Assembly (NCBI RefSeq): GCF_932294415.1
Contig: NC_065535.1
Coordinates: 68,441,362 to 68,505,361, forward strand
DNA length: 64,000 nucleotides
Direction of reading: 5' to 3'
Source: Quercus robur
Lineage: Eukaryota > Streptophyta > Magnoliopsida > Fagales > Fagaceae
Numbering within the stretch: the stretch's first letter is position 1; each line of letters starts with the position of its first letter. A program made the translations under genes and the position numbers. This document shows positions 1 through 12,379 of the stretch, one piece after another. The notes under the pieces were generated by a model. It was not told where the DNA came from. It saw nothing but the letters and a program-made list of their open reading frames with translations, and made no database searches.

Positions 1-309
1 TGATTAACAATGATTGCTGCTGGCATTTTAGAAGAACCTTTGAAGTGAGAACAAATGCTTTTGGTGTATGCATCAGAGCCAGATTATCCCTAATCACTTT
101 AAGATATATCAAAGGACTATGCACAAAGCATGGCCACAAAACTCCAGAGGTTAAATATCATTACATTCAAATAGCAGCTATGTTACGAATAAATACATAT
201 AAGTCGAGTAATTCAAAAGCCACAAGCTTAAGAATCCATGCTATTATTAAACATAAAAAGAAACACAAAATTTTGATCCACATAAGGACCACAAGCTGAA
301 GCTAACAGC
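1..309. other. 3' flank of NBP35, no gene seen
   Basis: This AT-rich stretch lies just beyond the NBP35 stop codon and probably holds its 3' UTR and polyadenylation region (inference). An 84-codon open frame on the plus strand has no recognisable protein features. Confidence 0.4.
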
Positions 310-3300
310 CTATGCACTATCTACCAACATACTTGAGAATCCATTCTTTTCAATCATTTTTTCTATGACGATCTTCAGTGCAGGAGCGCTCACCTGGCAT
401 TTCTTATCAATGAAGCAGGATCTACCTTCTTCAGCAGCCTTACAAAGCTGCGGATCCAATGGCACCTTCCCAAGAAAAGGCACTTCCATTTCCCTACACA
501 TTTTTTCTGCACCACCACTGCTACTATCAAACACTTCACTGCAAGCAATCAAATTTTGAAGTTCTGGTTCTTTCTCTTTAAGATATTCCCTAACCCGCTC
601 TGAAACATCTATATGTTCACCGGTCTCTGTCGTCCTCATAAACTTGAAATCCATTAGTGGCTGGCACAAGCCGCTCATATTCTCAACAACCCCAAGAACC
701 TTAACTCCAACTTTTTTGCAGAAATTGATTTCTTTTCGCACATCAATCAAGGAGACTTGCTGTGGAGTTGTGACAATAATTGCACCATCTATTCCAGTAG
801 CCCCAAGGCATTGAACAATTGAGATATGCTCATCTGAGGTCCCAGGAGGAGCATCAACAACCAAAAAATCAAGTTCATTCCAGTACACTTCCTTCAGGAA
901 ATTCTTGATGAGCCCATTCTTGCGAGGGCCCCTCCATATAACAGCTTCATCAGGATCAGGAAGCATGAATCCAATTGACATGACCCCAAGATTATCATCA
1001 ACATAGACAGGAGACCAGCCGAGGTTGCTCTGGTGGATTTCTTGACCTTCTAGGCCAAGCATCTTTGGGATGCTCGGGCCACAAATGTCAATGTCAAGCA
1101 GACCTATCTGGAGGTTCATAGCTGCCAGGGCGAATGAAAGTTGGGCAGAGAATGTGCTCTTGCCAACTCCACCCTTCCCTGATAAAACAAGTATCTTATG
1201 CTTAACATTAGCCATCCTTTCTGCAATAACAACCAAGTCTGCAGAAACAAGAGTATAGAACATTAAGACAATAAGCATACCACCTCTAAGTCATAAAATA
1301 TGTTTGCAGAATATTAACTAAACCAGAGTGACACTTAAAACATGTTATACATAAATGAAACACCATCCTTGAATAATTAATCCATACGTTTATCATTCAT
1401 TTCAGGCTGCAAGCCCCAGAGAGTGATGCTCTTCTTGGAATTTTCACTTAGTTTTAATTTTGAAAATTTTGGTCTAAGGGTATGTTCAGGCAAACAAGTA
1501 AATGAAATAAATTAATGCTCATCATCAGCAAACACCTTATCAGGAAAAAAGGAGGAAAAAGAAAAAGATATTAATTTGACTGACAGTTGATGAATTGCTT
1601 GTAATATCAAGGGCTAACTGAAACCATGCCTAGCTGCCAGGATAAGGAAACCAACAATGCAGGAACTTAAATAAGTCACCTTTTTTATTAGAGCTCACTC
1701 TGTGTACCTTCTCAACTCCTCCTTTTCTTTTTTCTTTTTTTTGACATAGGAGAACTTATCTCAGATTAGTTGCACATCACAGAGTATATGTACAACAATC
1801 CTCACTGTTAATCAACTCCCTCCTTTTCTTTTCAAAAAGTAAGATAAATCTTTCTCCTTTGTGTTTAACAGAAAAGTTCAAGATTCTTTTAACTGTTACT
1901 TGTCATTGTCACACCTCTAAATATTTTGTCCGAAGTTGTCAAATTCATCATAGTAATTTCCTCTCCTTCTTCTTAGTAAACAGACAACTCAATATATAGT
2001 CTTGTTTAATTATATGCTTGTTTGGTATATAGGCAGTGAAACTTAACCAATGTAAGAAGATACCTTTTAAAGATTGTTAAATAAAAATGACATCAGTAGT
2101 TGGTTTACATGGTTGTTTGATGTATAGGTACTAAAAGTTAGTGATGGTAGTTGATACATTGGCGGGACAAAATGGGTTAGTAATTAATGGAAAATGTCAT
2201 TACAGATTGTGCTATTGGGACTTTTATAGGGGGTTGTTGATGGGTATATAATATATTTGCATTTTTTTGAAGGTCATTTAGAAGTGGGTTCTTGCTGATT
2301 TGGTGGTTTCACTCACCATACCCACTCATTGAAATCTTTATGGAGGAAGGTTTCTATAATGATTCTCTTAATTAAGAAAGAGACAGTTTCCCTCTCTAAT
2401 ATTTCAAACCAATAAGAGTTGTTGTGGTTGTTGAAGGAAAACATGGAATGAGGATACCAGAATTAATGTGAATCATTGCCTTTTTGTACATAATTTTTTT
2501 GCTGTAATTTTTTAGGCTTCTTTCTGATCATTGTACATGAAGTAGTCTGTCAATAAAGTTATCATTATCTATCAAAAAAAGGATTAATGCTGGTTAAAGT
2601 TGTGTGCTACAATGAGCTTTCTGTGATTTGATGGGTGACAGGATTGCTTTGAGCTAATCTTTATTTGATTGTGGAGGGTAAACTCTATACCTTTTTTTTA
2701 TCAAGCTATAATCATATACCCTGCAGTGCAATACAGTTGATGATAATGAATCAGCATTCTGATTCAATAGTTCTAGGCTACCAAACATGGCAGTTTTAGC
2801 CTCTATTGGAATAAGCTCACCTAGTTTTGTAAAAAATGGAAACCAATCATAATAAATAAGCACAACAATAGATGTTCTAAACCATAACTTCCTCTTTCTC
2901 CTTTCATCCATTCACATGTAATCTTTTACACAACTTGTTCCAAAGTAGGGCTCTTTCCTAGCTATGTGCTCTAAGTTAACAAGCAACAACAAACTCGCCA
3001 GTTTTATAGCTATAACACGTATACACTGCTACTCTAGAACTCAAAGTTTAGCATGAGACAACAAGAGTCCGTTTTTAAAAACGAAAACACCATTTCGCAA
3101 CAGCAACTCCTCATAGCTTTTTTTACAATTGCTCATTTTAAACCCAAAATGCCATTTTGCAACAACTTACACAATCGCACACTAACAAGTAACAAGCTTA
3201 ACATTGTCCTAAATTCACACCATAGGTTTGTGGGTTACCATACTCTCAATAACGCTAAAACCAATCTTGTACAGCACATAAAGATAACAAATTAAAAATT

Positions 3301-3736
3301 TTCAAAACCTCAAATTTCAGACAATATGACATATAAAAATCAGAATTACTCCACGAACAACTGGTAGAACATAAAATAACCACCACAACAACATAAACAA
3401 AAACAAAATTAAGAATTTTATAGAGCTGGAAAAAAAAAATGAAAGAGGTAGAAAACCTGGGTCAGGGCCTTTTGGGGCAGTAGCACAAGCTTCTTGATTA
3501 GGACAACCTTCGCAAGCGTCAGATTTTCCTGCGGACTCTGATTGAGTACCAGGGCAATCTGAATCAAACAAAAACAAAAACAAAAACAAACAAAATTAAG
3601 AATGGAATTTTGAGGCTACCCCATTTGACAAAACCCAGTGACTTTGGAAAGTTTAAGGAGATGAAAAAAAAAAAAAAATCTCAAGAGGGAAAATCTTACG
3701 CTCATTGGCATCTTCAGGAATATCACCGTCCGCCAT
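310..3736 (-). CDS. NBP35: Cytosolic Fe-S cluster assembly factor NBP35 (P-loop scaffold ATPase)
   Basis: Three coding exons on the minus strand: 3736-3700, 3558-3457 and 1238-310. They sum to 1068 nt, or 355 aa plus TAG, close to the roughly 350 aa usual in plants. All junctions are GT-AG: donors GAGC|GTAAG and CCAG|GTTTT, acceptors CAG|ATTGC and GCAG|ACTTG, with phases agreeing. The N-terminal ferredoxin-like motif has Cys at residues 14, 28, 31 and 37 (C-x13-C-x2-C-x5-C). The Mrp/NBP35 P-loop GKGGVGKST covers about 67-75 and is followed by DIDICGPS and [15 protein letters not shown]35 is known as a cytosolic scaffold that binds and transfers 4Fe-4S clusters for apoproteins. The C-terminal CxxC pair of animal and fungal NBP35 is absent: [11 protein letters not shown] stands there instead, as known for plants. 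The frame continues upstream of 1238 as intron, so an apparent start near 1278 is false. Start chosen at 3736, giving [16 protein letters not shown]. Confidence 0.97.
1239..3456 (-). other. NBP35 intron 2 (2.2 kb)
   Basis: This intron lies between the codon split G|AC of exons 2 and 3. It is AT-rich with no coding signal. Near 2541-2581 a stretch with AATAAAG, then ATCTATC, then an A run resembles the 3' tail of a retroposed transcript on the plus strand. No target-site duplication was identified there. Confidence 0.8.
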
Positions 3737-3825
3737 GGTCGACTTTTCTGCTTTTGCTGTACTCTTTCTTTTTTACTTCGCTATGGCCTTTTATATGAGA
3801 AAGGAGAGATTAAACAAGAAGCGCG

Positions 3826-3837
3826 TTTATTTATATA
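3826..3837 (-). promoter_or_regulatory. Putative TATA box of NBP35
   Basis: On the minus strand this reads TATATAAATAAA, 90-101 nt upstream of the NBP35 ATG at 3736. The distance fits a short 5' UTR with a start site around 3800. The start site itself is inferred. Confidence 0.6.
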
Positions 3838-4394
3838 CGAGTTGTGACTCTCTATGGCGGTCGAATCGGATCAATTTCCACCGTTGGATTGACGCACCTT
3901 TTGACCCCAAAATTACGGTATTCCATTTTCCAAGCAAACCCAATAATATCTTCGAAGCTTATCCAAAAAATTAGGGTTTTGGATTACCTCTAATACTTTT
4001 TAAAAATAGATCTTATTTTGTTTCAACAAGAGATTGTTATATTATTCACTAATTAAATAAAATGTGATGATTAAAATTCACTATTACTTATCATTGTATA
4101 TTTAAAACAAAAAAATATGTCCAGTTAAAAAAGTATTGAAGGTAAACCAAATCCTAAAAACTAATTATTATTTCATCCAAAAAAAAATCCAACATATATC
4201 TCTATATATATTAAGAGGGTTCAAAATTTTAATTATGAATTTAAAAAATGTCAAAAATACCTCTAATCTAATTAAATAATCTTTATTCTTAAAAAATATA
4301 AAAAAAAGGGTTAAAATTATAATTCAACAAAATTAAAAAAATAATAATAATAAAAGAAGTTTTTTTCCTAAAAATTAGCACACCCTCTATTTAA

Positions 4395-4577
4395 TTGAGT
4401 AATGCTACAGATACAAACTATTTTACAACATTTTTACAAAATGTTAATGTGGCTAGCTCTTATTAGTTTTTATTTATGCCCATCATTAATATCACTTTTT
4501 TATTTACCAATAATTACTTGCCACATCAGCAGTTTGTAGAATTTTTTGTAAAATAGTTTGTATCTCTAACATTATTC
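4395..4577. mobile_element. hAT-type MITE, 183 bp
   Basis: The ends are inverted repeats: GAGTAATGCTACAGATAC at the left pairs with GAATAATGTTAGAGATAC read from the right end. The element is flanked on both sides by the 8-bp direct repeat CTATTTAA (4387-4394 and 4578-4585), the TSD length typical of hAT elements. A diverged relative lies at 50159-50309. Confidence 0.75.
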
Positions 4578-4964
4578 CTATTTAAATATGAGAAATAATA
4601 TGTCCACAATATTTTCACAACAAATCTTATATATCTCACCCACGTTTAATACATTTTTCTCTTAAAAACTAGCACATATTAATATATATTATCATCTTCG
4701 TTTATATTATCATCTTTCAGTCACTAAAACATTGATAATAATCATCACATTAAAAGAATTACCAAAATCGGATGATAATTATGGAATGAGTGCGGGAGTC
4801 TTTCTTATTTTGTTTTTAAAAATAAATAATTTTCAGTCATCATATTTGTAGTTGCTATATTTTTCAATAAAAAAAAAAATACTTAGGGGGTGTGATGAGA
4901 CATATAGGCTAGTGCATATGATATATATATAGGATTGGGTTCAAATTACACATGGTGTAATTCT

Positions 4965-5017
4965 AAGTAATGTTACACCACGTTTCTCAAAAAAAAAAAA
5001 AAGTAATGTTACACCAC
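4965..5017 (+). mobile_element. Micro-insertion: GTTTCTC + poly(A), 17-bp TSD
   Basis: The direct repeat AAGTAATGTTACACCAC occurs at 4965-4981 and 5001-5017. Between them (4982-5000) are only GTTTCTC and 12 A. The structure matches target-primed retroposition with nearly all of the template missing. Confidence 0.75.
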
Positions 5018-5362
5018 TGATTATTTTTTAATAGGATGCCAATTTTGACAAATACACCATTGGATTACATTATCTTCGTATATTCTCTATATTTGCAAAA
5101 TTTCAAAATAATCGAATATCAATAGTCATGCCATCAATCAATTGTTTAAATTCAAGTGTTTGTAATTTAAAATAATACATAAAAAATGTGTTTATGGATG
5201 AAATGGTAAATAACATCCGATTAGTATGAAAATTGGCATGCATGTTAAAAACATATAGAACATGTAATCCAACAGTAAAATTTCCAAAATATGAATTCAA
5301 TAATAAGTTATTAGGTGGTATAACACTGTTTAGAGTTATATTAGATGTAACTTGAATCCAAC

Positions 5363-5364
<2 letters not shown>

Positions 5365-5415
<51 letters not shown>
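5365..5415. repeat. (AT)n microsatellite
   Basis: About 25 uninterrupted AT units. A minus-strand open frame crossing it (5103-5420) encodes alternating Tyr-Ile and is not a gene. Confidence 0.95.
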
Positions 5416-5420
<5 letters not shown>

Positions 5421-5733
5421 TTATCTAAAATCTATATCATTTTATTGTCCAATAATTCAAAAAAGCAAAATGTTAGAAGAACCAATAATTCAAACTTGTC
5501 ACAACAACTTGATTAACTTGATATTCTCTCGTATAAACATCATCGACTAAAGTTTTTTTTTTTTTTTTTTATTACTTTACTAATCCATGCTAGTAATTAA
5601 TAAATAAATTATAGTATTTTTTTGCTAAATAATAAATAAACTAGTTGATAACAGTGGGAAAATTATAAAATAATATGATTTTTTTTCTCTTTTATTTTTT
5701 TGTCTATATATGAAATTTTATGATAATTAATAG

Positions 5734-6537
5734 TGTAGGGAGTGGGTTTGAGCGCTCTTTCTATTGGACGAAAGGTCTCAAGCCCAACTGGCTCAATACA
5801 ATGAATTTTTAGAGAATAGGTTTAAAAACTAGGTCTTAGTCTGAACCACAATCACTAGACACGGTTAGGTGCGGACTGACCAATAAGGAAATGGGTTCAA
5901 GTATGGAATGTTCTCCCCGGGCGTTTCGTCCGAGAAACTTAGTATTCTTCTTCTTCTTCTACTTTCAGTACTAGGTTACAGTGGTTTTCAAGACCATGCA
6001 GACTGCTACAGTTTTCTTTTTTTTTTCTCCTCCTGCTCTTTTTCCGCCATCCCTCATTCTTGGAGGGTCTCTCACATTATATACTTCTTTCCAGTCGATC
6101 TTGACCCTCCACCTGTTGATTGTGCATGTCATTACTCGAGTGCTCGTCTCATCAGCCACTTTTCCAAACCCTCTGTGAGTTGCGGCAACCAAGGCCGCAT
6201 TGTTCAGGGGTCCTTTCCTTATTAATGCAGCCAGAACGTTAGTTGGACGCATTCAATGTGGAGGTGACAGCTTTTCCTTGAACTGCTCCTACACTATACC
6301 CCTGTGTGTGTCCTACTGTACTCATCCTTTTTTCGGGGAGCGCTCTAGGAAGCTGCCTTTGATGGCGTACCGTTCTTTCCTTCTAGATTCTGGAATGCCG
6401 AGGACAGGATCGTCCTCGACAACATCTCTAGGCCATTTGACCTTTCATTGTACATCCTCAGACATTTTCCTCTCTTCGGCGCGGGCCTTGGGCCCAATAC
6501 AAAGTGGGCTGAGGTCGCTAAGTTCTTTGGCCCCACA
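5734..6537 (+). mobile_element. Solo LTR, family A, copy 1 (804 bp)
   Basis: Begins TGTAGGGAG and ends GGCCCCACA. Flanked by AATAG (5729-5733) and AATAA (6538-6542), a 5-bp TSD with one mismatch. It shares with the other family copies an internal TTATATAC/TATATAG promoter-like block, blocks like ATTAATGCGGCCAGA and the recurring CCTCGG motif. No internal retrotransposon domain adjoins it. Confidence 0.75.
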
Positions 6538-7730
6538 AATAAATATTTATTATGGTACTCCAAGAGTACACAATAATTTTCTATGGAACTATATAGTATT
6601 TTTTTTTTTTTTTTAGAAACAATACTATATATGGAACAATATAGTATATATTCTAAGTTCTAACATCAAGCATTTATTATGATTGTGTATGTATATAGAA
6701 TTATATATTTTACTATTTAAAGAAAATATATTGTACCAAGATTCTAATGGAATGGAATGTTTAAATATAGAATAAAATTTAAATTTAATTAAGATTCATA
6801 TTAGAATAGTGATGTGTAAAATTATGAGGCTTCAAAAGCTTATGTGACATGATATTATAAGATCAATCACAAATCATATGTCTTTGATTATATATATATT
6901 AGATTAGATTATAAATTATTGTTGAAATTATGTTTTTGGGTTACTTATAGAATGATTTTCTTTTATAAACTTATAAAAATTATATTTTTCAATCTTGTAT
7001 TGTTAAAATTATATATAATTCTTTTTCAAAAAAAAATTATATATAATTCAATTCTAAACAAAATAATTATATATAATTCTTATTATGAAATAGATTGTTT
7101 ATGTTATCAATACATTGCAAATACTGATTCGATATATTAAAAACTTATTTAGTAATTTACAAAATCTAATATCAAGTCTATATAAAATATAATATATTTT
7201 ATATTTGCGTAAGTCAAACTTATTCTTATGCCATGATCAAGCAATCAAAGCTTGCTACATGCATGGGCAGCTATGGATTACTGCTAACATGTATGAGCAT
7301 CAAGGGCTACTGTTAACAGGCTCTGCCAACAACAGACAACTTTGGCTTGCAACATGCATGAGCAGCCATGGCTTGTTGCATACATTGGCCGCCAGGGTTG
7401 TTGCCATATATATATGAAAGTTTATTTGGTGTTGTGTTATTTTGATGTGTATTTGTCAAAGTTTCTTTTGTTTATTATTATTACTAAATTACAACTTATG
7501 CCCTTTAAATTTGGGTTAAGTTTGATTTTGCCCCCTTAAAATTTCAAGTTTTGGACACATACTCCAAACATTACACAGTTACATATACATTGTTCAAATT
7601 TAAGTCCTTCTATCCATTTACTGTGATATTCATTAAATGCCACCTCAACTCAAAACGATGTAATTTTATAGATCCAAAATTTGAAAATTTGTGGGGCAAA
7701 ATTAAAATTACCCCAAACTTTAAAGAGTAT
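6538..7730. other. AT-rich intergenic sequence
   Basis: No gene seen. At 7240-7410 imperfect repetitions of a GCATG/GCAGC-containing phrase occur. From about 7480 to 7730 the sequence is an anonymous repeat whose continuation resumes at 11200, after the 3.5-kb insertion. Confidence 0.6.
7005..7049 (+). mobile_element. Micro-insertion: TTTTTC + poly(A), 17-bp TSD
   Basis: The direct repeat AAAATTATATATAATTC (7005-7021 and 7033-7049) flanks TTTTTCAAAAA (7022-7032). The flanks are AT-rich and another partial copy of the repeat lies at about 7065, so local slippage is a possible alternative. Confidence 0.5.
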
Positions 7731-10019
7731 TGTTGGGGGGGGGGGGGGGGTGTCGAGGTGTGGCTGCCTTGTGGATTTTGGGCCAAGAAGAAGATTCTAA
7801 AGATCCCTTTCCATGGCAATGGCCTTGCTCATATGTAAACATGGGATAACCAAAGCCTAGAAGAAGAGAGACCCTCTAAGCCTGTTACTGAGGTAATCCG
7901 AGGAACATAGTCGTCTTGAGGTAAAGTGATCCAACCAAGAAGCAATCAGCTGGCTCACTGTTGAGAGGAAAATTTTGATGTTCCCAAATAGGATGTGGGG
8001 TAGCCAAGCCGAAACTTGACGATGGGCCCTTGAAATAAAACCCAAAGGCTTTCGGTGTCATGTAAGCCCGCCCAAGCAAGAGATAGAGGCTACACTATGA
8101 AGAAAAAAATTCCAAAAAGTCTCAAATACATTATAGCCTCCCATAGTAAAATAGTAAGTAAATATTAGTGGCTGCATAGTGATGAAACAGGAGTTATTTT
8201 GGCATGGTATGAAGGGAGAGAGAGATCTCAGCTCAATGCAGATTTTGGTGAGTATATGTGCATAAGGCATGAATGAGGTAATGTGGGCTGTTTTGAGTGA
8301 GTGGGATAGGATTAATACTGAGATTAAGGCTTTTTGTGAGTGGTGAGTTGTTTGTGACTAGTTGAGAGACATTTATGAGCTGTGGTTGTGTGAAAGGGGG
8401 AAAAGAGTATTTGAGATTAGATGAATGTGAGCTAAAGATGATGAGTGGTGAGCTTAAGAAAAGCTAAACCATGAGCAAAGTAGTAAACAAACCAAGAGTT
8501 TCAGAGAGGGCAGCTGTCCCCTAGTGGGTTGAGGTGTTTATGTTTTTATAATGGAGCTTTAGAGAAGTACTAATTACAAGAATCCAAAAAAACGTAGGAC
8601 TAATCAGAGGTAGTGAATCAAGGTTAATCTTCCTGGGATTTTTGGTCAGAAGTAGGAGATTTACTTTAGGGGCTGCCTTGCTTCTTTGGGTAATGATGAG
8701 ATTTTAAAGTGCTTTGCATTAAATGCCAGGATTTCTGGGGCTAAGCTTAATCAATGTGATTAAAGCGTGTATCAAGAATGAATCCTAATGCTACGACTGA
8801 GATTTGGACCCCCAAGAAGTAAGATTTAACACCCCAAGCCAGGTGTCAAGCTCTAAGTCCACTTTAGGGGGTTTCGCTGGAGATTCCTTTATGTCCTCCA
8901 AACCACATGTTTCCAATTTTTCCCCTTTACGATTCATGGGCTTGGAACATGAATCACGTCTTAAACGTTTTTAGCATTTATAGCATCAATTTGTTGAGGT
9001 TTGGACAATTTGGTTTCAGCTCCCCTTCCGTTGGAGGTACAGTCTTGAGGAAGGTAATGGAGTTCCATCATCCTTTAGACTTCAGCTGATATGACAGCCC
9101 TCTGGCACTGTTCATGTCAGGTAGAGGGTGGTAGAAAACTGATGAGACAACCCCTAGTTTATCCTCAAAGGCTTGGTTCTCTTGTAGGGGTCTCTAGTTG
9201 TACTTTGGTTAGGGATGAATAGGGGCTGGTTGCCCACTTTCAAGCCTCTTGTTGGGGACCTTTTTGGGCTGGAACTTTGCTCCATTTCACCACTTTTAGT
9301 TGGGCCACATGGCCCTTTCTTTGCTTGGGCTTGTTCCCTACTCCATGAGATTCTTGGGCCTACAAAATGGGCATTAAAGACATGCTTTGCCATGGTTTTT
9401 TTACTCCTCGTGGGCTTTAGTTGTTAGTGGAAATAAAATGAATCTATGAGCTTTAATAAATATTTGTGATAAATTTTGGGTATTAATTTCCATGGGCTTT
9501 AAATAATAACTTGTATAGTTTCTCATATTTTTTGCTATGGATTACTTGTAAATGATAATGACCTCCAATATTTTTCTTGAGAATAATATTTACCATATAT
9601 TTTAAATAAAAATGGTAACAACCACTATAATGGAATAATGTGATGTTCTCATGAGTTTCTCTATAGATAATCATAATGGACATGTAGGATGAGTAATTAC
9701 CATGAGTTTTGGTAATAAATATTATGAATGTTGTGGTGTAAGATAGATAGTGAACATGAGTTTATAATATGAAATAAATAAATGTCATGGGTCTAATAAT
9801 CATAACTTTTCATGGGTTTTTATAAGATGATTGCCATGGGTTTTAAGAGTAGATAATTCATAAATTTCATGAGCTTGTAATATTATAGTAATGGGTTTAA
9901 GAATTTAAAATATTGTTCATTATTAGACTTTTAAGTGAAATAATTATGATATAGTATTTTGCCAAGTGTTAATAGCTTTGAGTTTTTGATAAAATAATGC
10001 CAAGTAGTTAGCTTGGGTT

Positions 10020-10270
10020 TTTAATAGTGTCAACGTAAATTGGGCTTTTGATATTGCCAATAAGAATTGGGTTTTAAATATTACCAATGAAAACTGGGCT
10101 TTGATATTGCCAATAAGAATTGGGTTTTGATGTTGCCAATGAAAATTGGGCTTTAAATATTGCTAGTGAGAACCGGATTTTGATATTACCAATGAGAATT
10201 GGGTTTTGATGTTACCAATAAAAATTAGGCTTTAAATATTGCCAATGTGAATTGGGTTTTAGATAAATAA
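10020..10270. repeat. Degenerate tandem repeat, about 28-45 bp
   Basis: Units built on TATTGCCAATGAGAATTGGG followed by a T/A-rich tail recur about eight times with point changes. The repeat lies inside the 7731-11199 insertion. Looser variants with CATGGGTTT extend back to about 9430. Confidence 0.75.
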
Positions 10271-10902
10271 ATTGCCATGTGTTTAAATTATGGGTTTTGA
10301 TTATGGATTTGAATTTCATTGATAAAATTGTTTTGCCATGGACTTGAATCATGGGCTTTGCAAATATTTCCAAACGTAAGTACTTTTGGGCTTTAAATAG
10401 AATAAAATGTGTGTATTGGGTTCATAGGGCCGGTTTTGTGCTTACTTAAAATTGGATAAAATATGAGTTTTTGGGCTTTTTGTGATAGTTCATATCATAA
10501 CCCAATTTAGATAATGAGATATGAAATATTTGTGATTAACATAATAATAGAGCAAAAAATATTTGGAAAAACCCAATAACTTATTAGTGGTATTTGAAAA
10601 TAAATAGGTGGTACTCAAATAAAATTAGGTGTAAAAAAAAAGTACCTTAACACTCACTGAGGATATCGCTTTGGTTATCTTCTCGAGGAACGTGAAGAAG
10701 AAGATGCAAAGCCCAATGTAACAATCACCTCTGCATTAATAATCTCTCCCTACCTAATGTCAGCCCCATTAAATGCTGGATGACTGGCTTAAATAGTAAG
10801 AATGCCCCAAAAGTTTGCCTTCATGATCAAGAAAGTCTAATGGAACAAATATCTTCACAAATCCAACTAAGAAAGGAACAACTAGATAGGAGGGAGGGGG
10901 AG

Positions 10903-10910
10903 TATAAAAA
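10903..10910 (+). promoter_or_regulatory. TATA box of the giant LTR
   Basis: TATAAAAA follows a G-rich stretch (GAGGGAGGGGGAG), 290 bp before the element's CA end. This is the spacing expected for a U3/R boundary. Confidence 0.5.
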
Positions 10911-11882
10911 GAAGTAAACCACCAACAAAAAAGGGGATCCAGAAAATTTGAGAAGGAAGAACAAGAGAGAGAAATAGTGAGAGCAAGAACTTGTATTTTC
11001 CCCTAGAACAACCATTTGTATCTCGGAAAACCGATTTTTGTCGATCAAAGTATCTTTTTTTGTTATCTTTGACTTCAATCTCCTACATGATCTTCCCATT
11101 ATGGAATCAAATCCCCTTTTAGTTAGAAAATTAGTTGTGTTGATTAGAAGCCCAAGCACATTTAAAGATTTACTTTGTTTTGTATTTCTGACCCCCACAA
11201 GTATAAATTACAATTTACTCAAAAATAATACTTGAAATGGATTTAATAAGTTCAACGTGATGTAGTTTTTGAGAAGAAAAAAAATTATGTCATTTTAAGC
11301 TTAGTTGGTACTTAACAGACACATCATAACAGTGCATTGACCGAAGAACTTAAATTGTAATTATACCTTACATTAGAGGTACGGATCTAAATTTTGAATT
11401 TTAGGGGACAAAAACACAATTACTCCAAACTTTAAAGGTGTAAATTAAAATTTATTCCCCTTTTATATTTCTCTATCGGTAAGTTTACACAAATTTAGTG
11501 AGTTTGAACCCACATTTCATCATTTCTTACTGAAAGAGGTGTTGTTTCATCTAGAGCTCACTGGCTAGCTTATTTGGTTAGGCGCGATTTAAAATCTCTT
11601 TTTTATGTGTTTTCTAAATTCAGTTTGCTTTTATTCAGCTTATTTCTTAAGCCAAATAAGACAATAAAATTAATTTATTTCAAACAAGGCTCTAACAAAA
11701 TGATGAGTTCTATTCGGTTTCAATGGACCTAAAACAATTTAATACTCTTTTATAAATCTGAAATTAAAAACCAAATAGAAAATGTATGAGTTCTAATCTA
11801 GTAATCTGTATCAACTAACACAACAATTTATAACTTAAGAATTGAAACACACACACACAACAACAAATAAAAAGAACGAAAT

Positions 11883-12130
11883 TGATACATTAAATACGTT
11901 TTAAGGATGAAATTGAAATTTTTTAAATTTGAGGATGAAAATTGATTTTGAAACAAATTTCATAGAAGAAAAATATATTTCCACTATTAATTTATATTTT
12001 ATGGTATACCTTATAAACGTTTTAAGGGTGAAATTAAACATTTTTAAATTTGAGGATGAAAATTGAATTTGAAACAAATTTTATGGAAGAAAAATATATT
12101 TCCACTATTAATTTATACTTTATGGTATCA
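11883..12130. repeat. About 125-bp tandem pair inside unit 1
   Basis: Two adjacent copies of a block containing ACGTTTTAAGG, GAAATT, TTTGAGGATGAAAATTGA and the ATATATTTCCACTATTAATT motif. The same pair recurs at 14000-14245 in unit 2, so this small duplication is older than the 2.1-kb one. Confidence 0.85.
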
Positions 12131-12331
12131 ATAGATTTAACACAACCGAATCATGTTTAATATGCATAAAACAAATCGTTTCCATGGTTTATTCTCTTTA
12201 TTATTCTTCTCACCATTAAATTGTGCCCACTATCCAATTAAAAATATTTATATAAATTTTTTTTTTTGCATTAATTGGTAAATTTTTTGATAGTTGAATA
12301 TGAAATTTAGAGTTTAATCCCCGTTTACACT

Positions 12332-12379
12332 AAAAACTTATTAGTGTTCTCTAAAAAAAAAAAAAAAACTTATTAGTGT
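12332..12379 (+). mobile_element. Micro-insertion: TCTCT + poly(A), 16-bp TSD
   Basis: AAAAACTTATTAGTGT occurs at 12332-12347 and 12364-12379. Between them are TCTCT and 11 A (12348-12363). Confidence 0.75.

Larger units (their letters stand above)
7731..11199 (+). mobile_element. 3.5-kb giant solo LTR or LTR-like insertion
   Basis: Starts TGTTGGGGG and ends GACCCCCACA, with TSD AGTAT immediately outside (7726-7730 and 11200-11204). Removing the insertion and one AGTAT restores a continuous host repeat: CCCCAAACTTTAAAGAGTAT joins AAATTACAATTTACTC, which parallels related text at about 11428-11455. No gag, protease, RT or integrase frame is visible, and I see no terminal direct repeats, so a very long solo LTR is the best reading. 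A promoter-like TATA at 10903 followed by about 290 bp to the end fits an LTR. A defective non-autonomous element is the alternative. Confidence 0.65.

Noticed and set aside
310..1278. Single-exon reading of NBP35 from 1278
   Set aside because: The first 13 codons are intron; the true frame joins at 1238 to exon 2, which carries the essential N-terminal cysteines.
5103..5420. 105-codon minus-strand frame
   Set aside because: Begins in an AT microsatellite (Tyr-Ile repeats) and has no recognisable domain.
6200..6616. 138-codon plus-strand frame
   Set aside because: Falls in solo LTR copy 1 and runs out into flanking T-rich DNA; not conserved in the other copies.
10827..11198. 123-codon minus-strand frame
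   Set aside because: Antisense to the R/U5 part of the 3.5-kb LTR; no known motif.
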